A stretch of DNA of 13,962 nucleotides from Bacteroidota bacterium. Its GTDB lineage: Bacteria; Bacteroidota; Bacteroidia; Bacteroidales; Prolixibacteraceae. The DNA is taken from contig JAUYEQ010000508.1 in the NCBI GenBank assembly GCA_030691295.1, positions 1-13,962 of the forward strand. Reading direction: 5' to 3'. The position numbers were made by a program, and so were the translations under genes. Numbering within the stretch: position 1 is the stretch's first letter; each line of letters begins with the position of its first letter. The notes beneath the pieces are model-generated. The model had not been told where the DNA came from, made no database searches, and saw nothing but the letters and a program-made list of their open reading frames with translations. Positions 7,092 through 13,962 of the stretch are shown one piece after another.

Positions 7092-8927
7092 TTATTGGAA
7101 CCTCAGTGGTTCAGGCCCGCGAGGTTGAAAAGTATAAAACCTCGATTTATTCACTTCATCAATTATAAAACCTACTGCATGAACGTTGTCCGGATGATTT
7201 GGATAAAAGGCCAGTCGTATTTGTATTGTTTTAAAAATAAGGTTTTCATTCCGGATGCGTACACCTACACCAAGACCCGCAAAATAATCCTGTTTGAAAA
7301 TCGATTCACTGGCTGGCCCAACAATTCCAATATCAACAAACGAGAACAATGCTGACTGAAATTTAAGGATTGACTTATTCTGAAAAAATATACTTTCCAC
7401 ATTTAGTGTCAATCGCTGCTTTCCTCTTTCGATGCGGCTTCCAAAGCCTCTGATACCAAAATTGTTTCTGATTAAAAGGTTTTCAATTTCAAACCGGTTA
7501 ATTCCAAGCGTATAATTCATCTTTACAAACTGCCTGACCTTTGTATTCCAAACTTCAAACAATGGCGAAATAAAATTGACCTTTGCATCAAACATGCCTT
7601 GTTCAAGTCCTGTATGATTCCAAAAACTGCCCAAACCCAGCGAAGTATATAAATAAAAAGGCTTTCGTTGAAACAGGTTGCCCGTGGATAGAAAAAGGTG
7701 AGAATACCAACGGTTTCCAAATTCATTGTCGTCAAATCCAAAAACCAGTTCATGTAAATATCCTTTCGGAATATCTTCGGTGATTCCGTAGCTGTAAACC
7801 AGATAATCGCGAACATACGAACGCTGCGAAAAGCTCACGCTGCCCAGATAAAATGTACTATTCGCAAAAAACTGATTGTTGGCTGCATCAGGTGGCGGCC
7901 GATCAAAAAACGTTGCATGGCGGATTCTTCCTGAAAGGTTAATTTGGAAACGGGTATCATTTGGATTAACAACCCTTTTAAACCGGCGACCATACCAGGC
8001 ATCCAGAAATAAATAATTCAGTGAATCGCCTGCGACATTTTCGTTCAATGGAATTGTATTCGACCTGAAATTTCTTGTAAAATTAAGTCCTCCGGCATAA
8101 ACTGACTGAGGCCGTAAAAAATCACGTTCAAAAGAAACAAATAAACCTTTTCTGATATAATTATTGGCATATCCGGCAGCGAAGTTTATGAAGTTTCCTT
8201 TCACGTTGTTTATGGCATAATAGGCTTCAATGCCCAAATGAGGTTCTTGCTCGAGATGGCCAAAAAGAGTAATGCCAATTTCATGGCCAATACCTAAAAT
8301 ATTTTTGTCGTAAATTCCGATATCCCCTTTGTAAATATTCTCAAGTGATCCTGAAATGCCAAATGAAAAAACATCTTTGGTTAATATCAAAAGATCAACG
8401 ATCTGATCATTTTCTGCCCTTTGTTTAATTATAAACCGAACGTCTTTGAGGTATGGCAAGCTGCGCAACAACCTTTCATTGTCCATCAACAGATCGGGGT
8501 CTAAATTCTGACCTTCTTTTATCCACAAATTTTTTCGTATTACATTCAAATTCGACTTTGAATGCATTTTATTGGCCATCTTTTCAATCCAAACATTGGT
8601 GATTTTAGAAGTATCATTGAAATCCGGTCCAAAAACTTCCAGAGATTTTATTTCTATCGAACCAATGGTCTTTTTTTCAAAGCTCTTGTAGTATTCATAC
8701 GACTCAAGTTTTTTATTAACCGAATCATTGCTTGCACTAATAAGATAATCATACAGTATTTTGGTAAACCGGTTACGATTGGCCTTCACTGCAAGGCTAT
8801 CGTAAAACAATTCAGGATCTTTCTTAATTACAATGATTTCTGTTGAATCTTTTCTGAACATGGTTATTTCCATGCCATCAAGGTTCAAAGCAGAAAGCAG
8901 CAAAAAAGTTATCCAAACGAATCTCAT
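7092..8927 (-). CDS. Omp85/BamA-like outer-membrane beta-barrel protein with POTRA-type domain
   Basis: A 611-residue exported protein. Residues 1-18 (MRFVWITFLLLSALNLDG) form a signal peptide without a lipoprotein cysteine. Residues of about 88-188 resemble one POTRA unit: IGSIEIKSLEVFG, a helix with NLWIKEGQNLDPDLLMDNERLLRSLPYLKDVRF, then IVDLLILTKDVFS. From about 190 to the end the sequence alternates polar and hydrophobic residues with many aromatics and glycines, as a 12-16-strand barrel would (LSGRIRHATFF, YTLGINRFEIENLLIRNNFGIRGFGSR). It is shorter than BamA, which has five POTRA units, so a TamA-like or other Omp85 relative is likelier than the essential assembly factor. The final residues (PEPLRFQ) do not end in the usual aromatic residue. 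Its stop lies 6 bp from the convergent SNF2 stop. Confidence 0.75.
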   Translation of the reverse strand: MRFVWITFLLLSALNLDGMEITMFRKDSTEIIVIKKDPELFYDSLAVKANRNRFTKILYDYLISASNDSVNKKLESYEYYKSFEKKTIGSIEIKSLEVFGPDFNDTSKITNVWIEKMANKMHSKSNLNVIRKNLWIKEGQNLDPDLLMDNERLLRSLPYLKDVRFIIKQRAENDQIVDLLILTKDVFSFGISGSLENIYKGDIGIYDKNILGIGHEIGITLFGHLEQEPHLGIEAYYAINNVKGNFINFAAGYANNYIRKGLFVSFERDFLRPQSVYAGGLNFTRNFRSNTIPLNENVAGDSLNYLFLDAWYGRRFKRVVNPNDTRFQINLSGRIRHATFFDRPPPDAANNQFFANSTFYLGSVSFSQRSYVRDYLVYSYGITEDIPKGYLHELVFGFDDNEFGNRWYSHLFLSTGNLFQRKPFYLYTSLGLGSFWNHTGLEQGMFDAKVNFISPLFEVWNTKVRQFVKMNYTLGINRFEIENLLIRNNFGIRGFGSRIERGKQRLTLNVESIFFQNKSILKFQSALFSFVDIGIVGPASESIFKQDYFAGLGVGVRIRNENLIFKTIQIRLAFYPNHPDNVHAVGFIIDEVNKSRFYTFQPRGPEPLRFQ

Positions 8928-9078
8928 AAAGTCGGTATCACCATTTTCAATTTCTAAATTTATTTATTTATTTTAATTCAGCACATCAAATACGATTTCA
9001 ATCTTAAAACTTCCACGTTGAATAACATAATTTCATCCGATTTTTTGAACTTTAAAATCCTTGGCGCCCTGATTTTAC

Positions 9079-9086
9079 TAAATTTG
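9079..9086 (+). promoter_or_regulatory. -7 box match just before the TonB-like gene
   Basis: TAAATTTG matches TAnnTTTG exactly and ends 7 bp before the ATG at 9094, so a transcript starting there would be almost leaderless. The nearest upstream TTG triplets (9061 and 9045) are not at the expected distance of about 20 bp. It may be a true but unusual promoter or a chance match. Confidence 0.35.
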
Positions 9087-9093
9087 CGCCATC

Positions 9094-9846
9094 ATGTCGA
9101 AGATTAAAGAACTATATCGCAAAAATGTGTACGGGGTTATGGGAACCCTGATATTTCATATCCTTTTGGTGACCGGGTTTTGGGTGGCCGAGATGAACCT
9201 GAATGTTGAAATACTGCCTGAAGAAGCTATTTTGCTAGATTTTACCTTGCCGGATGATCAGAAGGAAATTACTGAAACCGAAATGGATAAGCAACAGGAA
9301 AAGAATGTTGCCTCTGATCAATCAATGAAAAACATTCAACAATCGACCAGCAACCGCGCTGTAAATGACGCTGCAAAAAACGATGCATCAAAAAGAGACA
9401 AGTTTTTTGACGACAATTATAACCGCGACATAGAAGATGCAAAAAAAATGGTGGCTGATGTGAACAAACAATTGTCGAAAAAAATTCCTGCAATCAAAAA
9501 ATACGAGATGCCTGAAGTTACAACTGACGGACAAGATCCGGATTCAATTAAAAATGTAATTTATTCCGGGAAAAGTAATATTCACTATTTCCTTGAAAAC
9601 AGGTTTCATTTAAGATTGCCAATTCCGGTTTATCTGGCAAAAAGCGGCGGTGAAGTAAAAGTTGACATACAAGTTGACCGCTCAGGAAAAGTAATTAAAG
9701 CCCAGGCCAGACCGGTTAAGAATTCAAATGATCCGATGCTGACTGAATATGCTACCCAGGCAGCCGAACGAACTGTATTTAATGCTGATACAAAAGCGCC
9801 GTTGATACAGAGAGGAAGTATTACTTATATGTTTGTTGCTCAGTAA
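9094..9846 (+). CDS. TonB-like inner-membrane protein (energy transducer TonB/TolA C-terminal type)
   Basis: A 250-residue protein with a short basic cytoplasmic N-terminus, one membrane segment at about 12-31 (VYGVMGTLIFHILLVTGFWV), a polar, highly charged linker (50-165), and a C-terminal domain at about 168-250. The C-terminal segment GGEVKVDIQVDRSGKVIKAQ, followed by EYATQAAERTVFN, matches the strand-helix pattern of the TonB/TolA C-terminal domain. TonB proteins carry proton-motive energy from ExbB/ExbD to outer-membrane transporters. The linker lacks the proline-rich repeats of classical TonB, and no ExbB/ExbD or TonB-dependent receptor gene is in view, so the partner is unknown. It is divergent from the Omp85-like gene across 166 bp. 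The periplasmic side is inferred from basic residues before the membrane segment. Confidence 0.72.
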   Translation: MSKIKELYRKNVYGVMGTLIFHILLVTGFWVAEMNLNVEILPEEAILLDFTLPDDQKEITETEMDKQQEKNVASDQSMKNIQQSTSNRAVNDAAKNDASKRDKFFDDNYNRDIEDAKKMVADVNKQLSKKIPAIKKYEMPEVTTDGQDPDSIKNVIYSGKSNIHYFLENRFHLRLPIPVYLAKSGGEVKVDIQVDRSGKVIKAQARPVKNSNDPMLTEYATQAAERTVFNADTKAPLIQRGSITYMFVAQ

Positions 9847-9923
9847 CATTTAGCTAACTTTTCAGGCACAATAACTTTAACATGATTTAACAATTATTTT
9901 CACAATTTATAGGAACGATGGCT

Positions 9924-9931
9924 TACATTTG
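9924..9931 (+). promoter_or_regulatory. -7 promoter box of a possible small transcript
   Basis: TACATTTG matches TAnnTTTG exactly and lies 78 bp beyond the TonB-like stop. Only a weak TTT replaces the -33 TTG, at about 9898-9900. With the terminator ending near 10020 it would define a transcript of about 80 nt. Confidence 0.4.
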
Positions 9932-9937
9932 TATTAC

Positions 9938-10020
9938 ATTTTTTTTCATAAGTTTAGGTTTAGTTAGGTTAGTTAGTTTAAGAGAGAAAAGGTAGGACAG
10001 AGGTCCTACCTTTTTGTTTT
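9938..10020 (+). ncRNA. Candidate small RNA of about 80 nt
   Basis: The segment runs from the start expected after the TACATTTG box to the U-tract of a strong terminator. It begins with a T-rich stretch, continues with five TTAG units (9954-9976) and a purine run, then enters the 12-bp terminator stem. It has no reasonable open reading frame. It may instead be the 3' untranslated end of the TonB-like mRNA, whose stop is 140 bp before the hairpin. I do not recognise it as a known RNA family. Confidence 0.35.
9987..10020 (+). terminator. Strong intrinsic terminator
   Basis: AAAAGGTAGGAC (9987-9998) pairs perfectly with GTCCTACCTTTT (10003-10014) around the loop AGAG. The U-tract TTTTTGTTTT continues to 10020. 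It ends either the candidate small RNA or the TonB-like transcript. On the other strand the hairpin is followed only by TTTTCTCTCTT, so it acts mainly on the plus strand. Confidence 0.85.
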
Positions 10021-10112
10021 TACCACCATCCACCTTTTTCCTTCTTCAAAAAGCGCTTTCACCTTCAAAATAAACGCGTAATATTGCGTAAAAATAAAAT
10101 CACAATGAATAA

Positions 10113-10142
10113 TTTGCAAATTCCACAATTTATATACATTTT
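10113..10142 (+). promoter_or_regulatory. Possible promoter of the sigma-factor gene
   Basis: TTTG at 10113-10116 is followed after 18 bp by TACATTTT (10135-10142), one base short of TAnnTTTG. This would start transcription about 64 nt before the ATG. It is a weak match; if the sigma factor drives its own gene, the real promoter could look different. Confidence 0.25.
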
Positions 10143-10212
10143 TAGAATCCAAATTTGAAAAAGCAAACTTTAGGAGATGTTTTTAAATCCATTTAAACGA
10201 TAATTTTTTGCG

Positions 10213-10794
10213 ATGACTGATTACACAAATCTTGAACTCCTAAATGGAATTCTTAGAAATGATACCATTGTATTACAATTCATTTATAAGAATTTCTATT
10301 CAAAAATAAATTTCTTCATCAAGAAAAACAATGGTGACGATGATGATGCAAATGACATCTTTCAGGAAGCAATTATAATTATTTACAGAAAACTCAAAGC
10401 AAATGAGTTGGTTCTGGATTGTACATTTGAAACTTACCTATACTCTATATGTCGTTTTTTATGGCTCAAACAATTAGAGAAACGTAAAGTTGAAAAAGAA
10501 AGCATCAAAGACAATCATGAATTCAATGATGAACTTTATGATGATAGTCTAGATAAAGTAACTGATTTAAATGACCGTTACAGATTATACCAAAAACATT
10601 TTTCAAATCTTGGGAAGGATTGTCAGAAAATCCTGCAACTTTATTTCGACAAAGTGCCATTAAAGACCATTGCTCAGATGATGGGTTTCAAAAGTGAAAA
10701 ATATGCCAAGAAACGGAAGTTCAGTTGCAAGGAATACCTTATAAAAAGCGTAAAACAAGATCTGGAATATAAAAATATTTTAAGCGGCAAATAA
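10213..10794 (+). CDS. ECF-like sigma-70 family RNA polymerase sigma factor
   Basis: A 193-residue protein with the two-domain layout of extracytoplasmic-function sigma factors. Region 2 spans about 18-92, with the acidic DDDDANDIFQEAIIIIYRKL (42-61) that contacts core polymerase and FETYLYSICRFLWLKQLEKR for -10 recognition. An acidic linker follows (95-125). Region 4 is at about 130-185, where LGKDCQKILQLYFDKVPLKT and IAQMMGFKSEKYAKKR form the -35-binding helix-turn-helix. The helix departs from the usual TVKSRLxRAR pattern and has YAKKRKFSCKEYL, a form I associate with Bacteroidota sigma factors. No anti-sigma gene is adjacent. The gene converges on the TPR-CHAT gene, with 23 bp between the stops, and is visibly richer in A/T than nfnAB or the SNF2 gene, which may reflect transfer. 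Control of the CHAT/peptide genes is a hypothesis. Confidence 0.85.
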   Translation: MTDYTNLELLNGILRNDTIVLQFIYKNFYSKINFFIKKNNGDDDDANDIFQEAIIIIYRKLKANELVLDCTFETYLYSICRFLWLKQLEKRKVEKESIKDNHEFNDELYDDSLDKVTDLNDRYRLYQKHFSNLGKDCQKILQLYFDKVPLKTIAQMMGFKSEKYAKKRKFSCKEYLIKSVKQDLEYKNILSGK

Positions 10795-10817
10795 CCGCAT
10801 ACAAAACAAAAACATAT

Positions 10818-13718
10818 TTAGCCCCGCAATTTACGGGGCTTTTTTTTGCGGTAATACCAGTCAAAAAACACAACTAAAATTGCAACAAAGAGAAAAATCA
10901 CAAAATAAATATCATTGCTTGTGTATAAAGGTTCTGAATCACCAATGTTTACATATCCCAACCAATAATGCGGATGCGCTGTCAAGGGATCCGACGATTC
11001 AAGGTGTTTCAGTTTTGCCATTCTCAAAGCGACATCCTTCCTTTTTCCTTTCGACAAATAGGAATAAAAATCCCCCATAATATTGACACCCGACTTGTCT
11101 TCAACCTGCCAAAGGGTCATCACAATCGAAGGGCAGCCGGCATAAATAAATCCACGCGCCAGGCTCATCACCCCTTCCCCTTTCTGAAGTTTACCCGATC
11201 CGGTTTCGCAAGCGCTTAAAACCGCCAGCCGGGCATTTAGCTTCATGTTATAAATTTCGTAGGTATTCAAAAAACCATCATCCGCCGAATTTTCATCAGG
11301 TTTCGAAAATACCAGTTTCGAAAACATTGGCAAACTATCATTGATTATTGTATGCATTGCCAAATGCAAAATATCAAAATCAGGTGCTTTATTTTTAAAG
11401 GTATTTTCCTGAGCCAAAAAATTAGCAAAAGAAGTAGTTTGAATGTAATCCGACACTTTCAGCACTTCCTCTCCTGCGCCCGGCAGTGGCGAAAAATAAT
11501 ACATTTTCGAACTTTCCCTATCGGTTCGTGACTCATTGACACTATATTGAGGAGAAAACGCAATCAGGTTTTTTGAACTTTTGGCTTGCCTATTTTGAAA
11601 ATTGTATAACAATGTGGTTGAATAGCTGTAATTAATGGCAAAATCACGCACAAGATAGTTCAGGTTCCTGAAATCCATCCTGCTCGTGTCGGGCAGTTGC
11701 GACAACAAAGCATCAAACGGAATATATGAAAGTTTATCGTCAGGAATAATGATTAGATCTTTCCCTTTAATTAATCCTGAAACAGGTTTTAATAGCTTTT
11801 GGTACAAACTAAAGCTGGCAAGGGAATAATGCACAAAATCTTTCTTCTTGGTGAAAAGATAATTCGGACTTGTTAAAAATTGGAACAAGAAATCGATGTC
11901 CTTTTCATAGGAATGATCTATAATTTCCATTGAAAAATCAACGGCATCTTTAGTAATCACAAAACGGTAAAGTTCACCCTTTTCATCGCCCGGTTTGGGT
12001 TCGTCCACAATAAACTCAACCAAAGCATCCCTGGCTCTGAGCTTAGTCTGCAACTCACTGATGCCGGTAATCTTATTTTCATACTTAAATGAATAATATT
12101 CAGGATATGATTTTTCGAAGAAATTTATTAACCGGCTATATTCCTCATTAAGTTTAAAAATCTTGGAATTGAATAAATTTATACGCTGCGAATCAGGTTC
12201 TTGCTGATGGTTTTCCTCAAAAAGCATCGCAGTGTAGTTGGCCACATTTATTTTGAGATAATCTTCCCGTTTTAGCAACGAATCCGGAATTCCTCCAAAC
12301 TCCTTGGCTTTTACATCCTTTAACGATGCCAGCAAACTGGAAGCTTTGCTTCGTTCTGTAAACTCAAATGCCAGATTCACATATTGCCGATCCTTCGTTT
12401 GCTTGTACAACTTGTACGAAATCTTAATTGCATCGATAAAAGTTGATTCCTGGTTCTGTGCAAAAAACAATTTACTTTCTTCATTTTCAAATCCAATCCT
12501 AAGCCGGTGAATCAACTGGGTTGCCTTGGTAAGAGAACTTAAGCTTGCAATAAAATACTTTTCAGCGTTTTTGTTGTCAAATTCGGACTGGAAAACATCG
12601 CCCATTTTCTCCATGGCCAATGCTTTTTTCTTAAAAGCATCAACCAACTGGATTTCAGAAATAATATTTTTCAAAGGTGGATCAACAAACGGGTTTTTAA
12701 TGTCGAACGAATCAACCAATGAAACGATAGCATTTTGGTAGGATTGAATTGCCAGGTTTAAGTTTCTTTTTCGCTGGCTCCGGAAATCTTCAATTTTTTG
12801 TGCCTCAATATTTTTGAGGTAATAATAATCCCCAAAATTTGATTGCACCTGCGAAAATGCGGTACTCTTTTCTCCAAAGAATTTCAAGACAAGGGCTTGT
12901 GCCTTGCTTGAATAAGTATATGCCTTTTCAAAATCTTTCGTCGAAAGAAGCAAGGCAGAATATTCCAGATATTCTAAAGCTAATTCAGTATGATCATCTC
13001 CATACAAATCAATCCAACTTTTTATTGCCAAAAGGAAATACTTCTCTGAAAGGTAAAAATTCCCTTCCTTGCGATATGCCAATGCAATTAAATCGTATAA
13101 TAGTGGCTTTAAAGTTGGTGTAATAGTTTTTAAATTTCCCTGCGCAAAAAGGATAGCTTCTTTAATATTTCCAAGCTTAAATTGCGTTTCAGCTATATTA
13201 AATTTCGAATCCTGAAAGTTATTATTAAACCGAACGATATCGTTTTGAAGAGTACGATATGCATTTTGGTGATATTCCAAGGCTTTGTTATAATCACCAG
13301 TCAAACGATATACGTTACCAAGATTAATATAGACAATACCTAATTCAGAATAATCAGTCCCAAATTTGCCAATATATAGAGACTCTGCTTTTTTGTATGT
13401 TTCAACCGCTTTATCAAGATCGCCAATATTTTTATATTGGATCCCCATATTGATTAAAGGGGGAGCCAAACGATGACTATCCTTACCAAACATTTTTTGC
13501 CGAAGTTTGTACAATTGCTCAAAATAATTCAATGCCGCTTCAAAATCGCCAAGTCTCCCTGAAGCGACTCCTTTCCGTTGAAGCTCCACTGACAATAAAC
13601 TATCCGAAACTATTGATTCGGGCTTTTGAGAATATCCTACGGAGAAAATTAGAATTTGTACGATAAAAACAAGAAAAAAAACTTTGGTTATCTTAAAGTT
13701 TAACAAATTGATTTTCAA
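10818..13718 (-). CDS. Membrane-anchored TPR-CHAT (caspase-like) protein
   Basis: A 966-residue protein. Residues 13-31 (VFFLVFIVQILIFSVGYSQ) form a signal peptide or anchor. Tetratricopeptide repeats fill about 45-300, for example GDFEAALNYFEQLYKLR, GDLDKAVETYKKAESLY and GDYNKALEYHQNAYRTL. A helical middle follows. The CHAT domain covers about 565-925 and keeps the putative catalytic pair His789 (ILHLAMHT) and Cys837 (VLSACETGSG), plus YAGCPSIVMTLWQV and the closing HPHYWLGYVNIG. CHAT domains are clan CD cysteine proteases related to caspases and separase. A C-terminal helix (937-954) is followed by the basic tail RKKKPRKLRG. With the basic tail in the cytoplasm, the TPR and CHAT parts should face the periplasm. 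The start codon is TTG: no in-frame ATG lies between the upstream stop and the signal peptide. Its substrate is unknown; the adjacent GG-leader peptide is an obvious candidate. Confidence 0.9.
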   Translation of the reverse strand: MKINLLNFKITKVFFLVFIVQILIFSVGYSQKPESIVSDSLLSVELQRKGVASGRLGDFEAALNYFEQLYKLRQKMFGKDSHRLAPPLINMGIQYKNIGDLDKAVETYKKAESLYIGKFGTDYSELGIVYINLGNVYRLTGDYNKALEYHQNAYRTLQNDIVRFNNNFQDSKFNIAETQFKLGNIKEAILFAQGNLKTITPTLKPLLYDLIALAYRKEGNFYLSEKYFLLAIKSWIDLYGDDHTELALEYLEYSALLLSTKDFEKAYTYSSKAQALVLKFFGEKSTAFSQVQSNFGDYYYLKNIEAQKIEDFRSQRKRNLNLAIQSYQNAIVSLVDSFDIKNPFVDPPLKNIISEIQLVDAFKKKALAMEKMGDVFQSEFDNKNAEKYFIASLSSLTKATQLIHRLRIGFENEESKLFFAQNQESTFIDAIKISYKLYKQTKDRQYVNLAFEFTERSKASSLLASLKDVKAKEFGGIPDSLLKREDYLKINVANYTAMLFEENHQQEPDSQRINLFNSKIFKLNEEYSRLINFFEKSYPEYYSFKYENKITGISELQTKLRARDALVEFIVDEPKPGDEKGELYRFVITKDAVDFSMEIIDHSYEKDIDFLFQFLTSPNYLFTKKKDFVHYSLASFSLYQKLLKPVSGLIKGKDLIIIPDDKLSYIPFDALLSQLPDTSRMDFRNLNYLVRDFAINYSYSTTLLYNFQNRQAKSSKNLIAFSPQYSVNESRTDRESSKMYYFSPLPGAGEEVLKVSDYIQTTSFANFLAQENTFKNKAPDFDILHLAMHTIINDSLPMFSKLVFSKPDENSADDGFLNTYEIYNMKLNARLAVLSACETGSGKLQKGEGVMSLARGFIYAGCPSIVMTLWQVEDKSGVNIMGDFYSYLSKGKRKDVALRMAKLKHLESSDPLTAHPHYWLGYVNIGDSEPLYTSNDIYFVIFLFVAILVVFFDWYYRKKKPRKLRG
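10820..10848 (+). terminator. Terminator of the sigma-factor gene, lying inside the CHAT gene's last codons
   Basis: AGCCCCG (10820-10826) pairs with CGGGGCT (10834-10840) around a 7-nt loop, followed by eight T residues. The stem overlaps the minus-strand codons for the CHAT C-terminal tail (about PRKLRG and its stop). On the minus strand the same hairpin is followed by TAAATATGTTTTTG, a weaker U-tract, so it may act in both directions. Confidence 0.85.
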
Positions 13719-13852
13719 AACTATAAAGTATTACTAAAATTTACTTTCAATATATTTTCATTTTTTTTCTAATTACAGGGTTACCTTTTGTCCTTTTTCG
13801 GAATAAACACTTGAACAAGGATAATTAAGAACCAGTATTAATCATTAAAAAC

Positions 13853-13883
13853 CAAAAGTAATGAAAACTTTAATCGCGAACAA
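13853..13883 (-). promoter_or_regulatory. Predicted -33/-7 promoter of the CHAT gene, overlapping the peptide start
   Basis: On the minus strand TTG (13883-13881) is followed after exactly 20 bp by TACTTTTG (13860-13853), a full TAnnTTTG. This is the best-spaced Bacteroidota promoter in the window. Transcription would start near 13846, giving a leader of about 128 nt before the TTG start codon. The -33 element lies inside the first codons of the divergent peptide gene. Confidence 0.4.
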
Positions 13884-13962
13884 CGAATCAAAAAATTTTG
13901 ACAACTTCTCTTTCGACGTTTTAACTTCTGAAGAACTTTTTGTAATTAAAGGTGGCAGACCG
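13861..13962 (+). CDS. Double-glycine leader peptide precursor, N-terminal part (3' end outside window)
   Basis: The frame opens at ATG 13861 and is still open after 34 codons at the right edge. It begins MKTLIANNESKNFDNF and continues with SFDVLTSEELFVIKGGRP. The stretch LTSEELFVIKGG (21-32) has the form of Bacteroidota GG-type leaders: a short amphipathic helix of alternating acidic and hydrophobic residues ending in Ile-Lys-Gly-Gly. In known families such leaders are cut after Gly-Gly by C39-type peptidases fused to export ABC transporters, releasing a bacteriocin, modified peptide or secreted signal. The core peptide would begin at Arg33-Pro34 and is not visible. There is no Shine-Dalgarno sequence; an A-rich leader precedes the ATG, as is normal for the phylum. 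The CHAT gene starts 142 bp away on the other strand. The call rests on a short motif and could be coincidence. Confidence 0.65.
   Translation, partial: MKTLIANNESKNFDNFSFDVLTSEELFVIKGGRP

Larger units (their letters stand above)
9847..10212. other. 366-bp intergenic region
   Basis: There is no convincing protein gene here. The left half holds a -7 box, a TTAG-rich stretch (five TTAG copies in 9954-9976) and an intrinsic terminator, described separately. The right half is AT-rich leader DNA for the sigma-factor gene and includes the 10-bp perfect palindrome AAAGCGCTTT at 10050-10059, a possible but unsupported operator. Confidence 0.7.

Noticed and set aside
7098..7126. Short hairpins after the SNF2 stop as a bidirectional terminator.
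   Set aside because: The stems are only 5-6 bp, lie inside the Omp85-like coding end and are not followed by a T-run on the plus strand.
10050..10059. The palindrome AAAGCGCTTT as an operator for the sigma gene.
   Set aside because: A single 10-bp palindrome with no second copy and no known regulator nearby is not enough support.
10177..10203. An eight-codon open frame just before the sigma gene, preceded directly by AGGAG.
   Set aside because: AGGAG abuts the ATG with no spacer, Shine-Dalgarno use is weak in this phylum, and the product (MFLNPFKR) shows no leader-peptide features.

Overview
The window looks chromosomal and comes from a Bacteroidota bacterium, probably an anaerobic or facultative member of the Bacteroidales/Marinilabiliales type; that finer placement is inference. 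The signs are AT-rich intergenic DNA, starts without a Shine-Dalgarno sequence, several gaps holding the phylum's -7 promoter box TAnnTTTG, and protein families typical of the phylum. I see no rRNA, tRNA, CRISPR array or insertion sequence.

Region 1 (1-3865, minus strand) is a co-oriented run. It starts with a two-gene flavoprotein/iron-sulfur module resembling the electron-bifurcating transhydrogenase NfnA-NfnB. A dihydroorotate dehydrogenase-like FMN protein without the usual catalytic cysteine follows, then the 5' part of a secreted LysM protein that leaves the window on the left. A cluster of 14-bp tandem repeats with an inverted partner separates nfnB from the DHODH-like gene.

Region 2 (4110-9846) holds a 991-residue SNF2-family ATPase (+), an Omp85/BamA-like outer-membrane protein convergent with it (-), and, divergent from that, a TonB-like inner-membrane protein (+). 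The last two may both serve the cell envelope, but nothing in the sequence ties them together.

Region 3 (9847-10212) is a 366-bp gap with a perfect -7 box, a TTAG-rich stretch and a strong intrinsic terminator. It may be a small RNA gene.

Region 4 (10213-13962) is the most interesting part. An AT-rich ECF-like sigma factor (+) converges on a large TPR-CHAT protein (-) with an intact His/Cys dyad, a secretion signal and a C-terminal membrane anchor. Divergent from the CHAT gene, and cut by the right edge, is a short peptide gene whose first 34 codons look like a Bacteroidota double-glycine leader (EELFVIKGG). A sigma factor, a caspase-like protease and a GG-leader peptide side by side suggest a protease-controlled or secreted-peptide system. 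That reading is inference; the gene identities rest on visible motifs.
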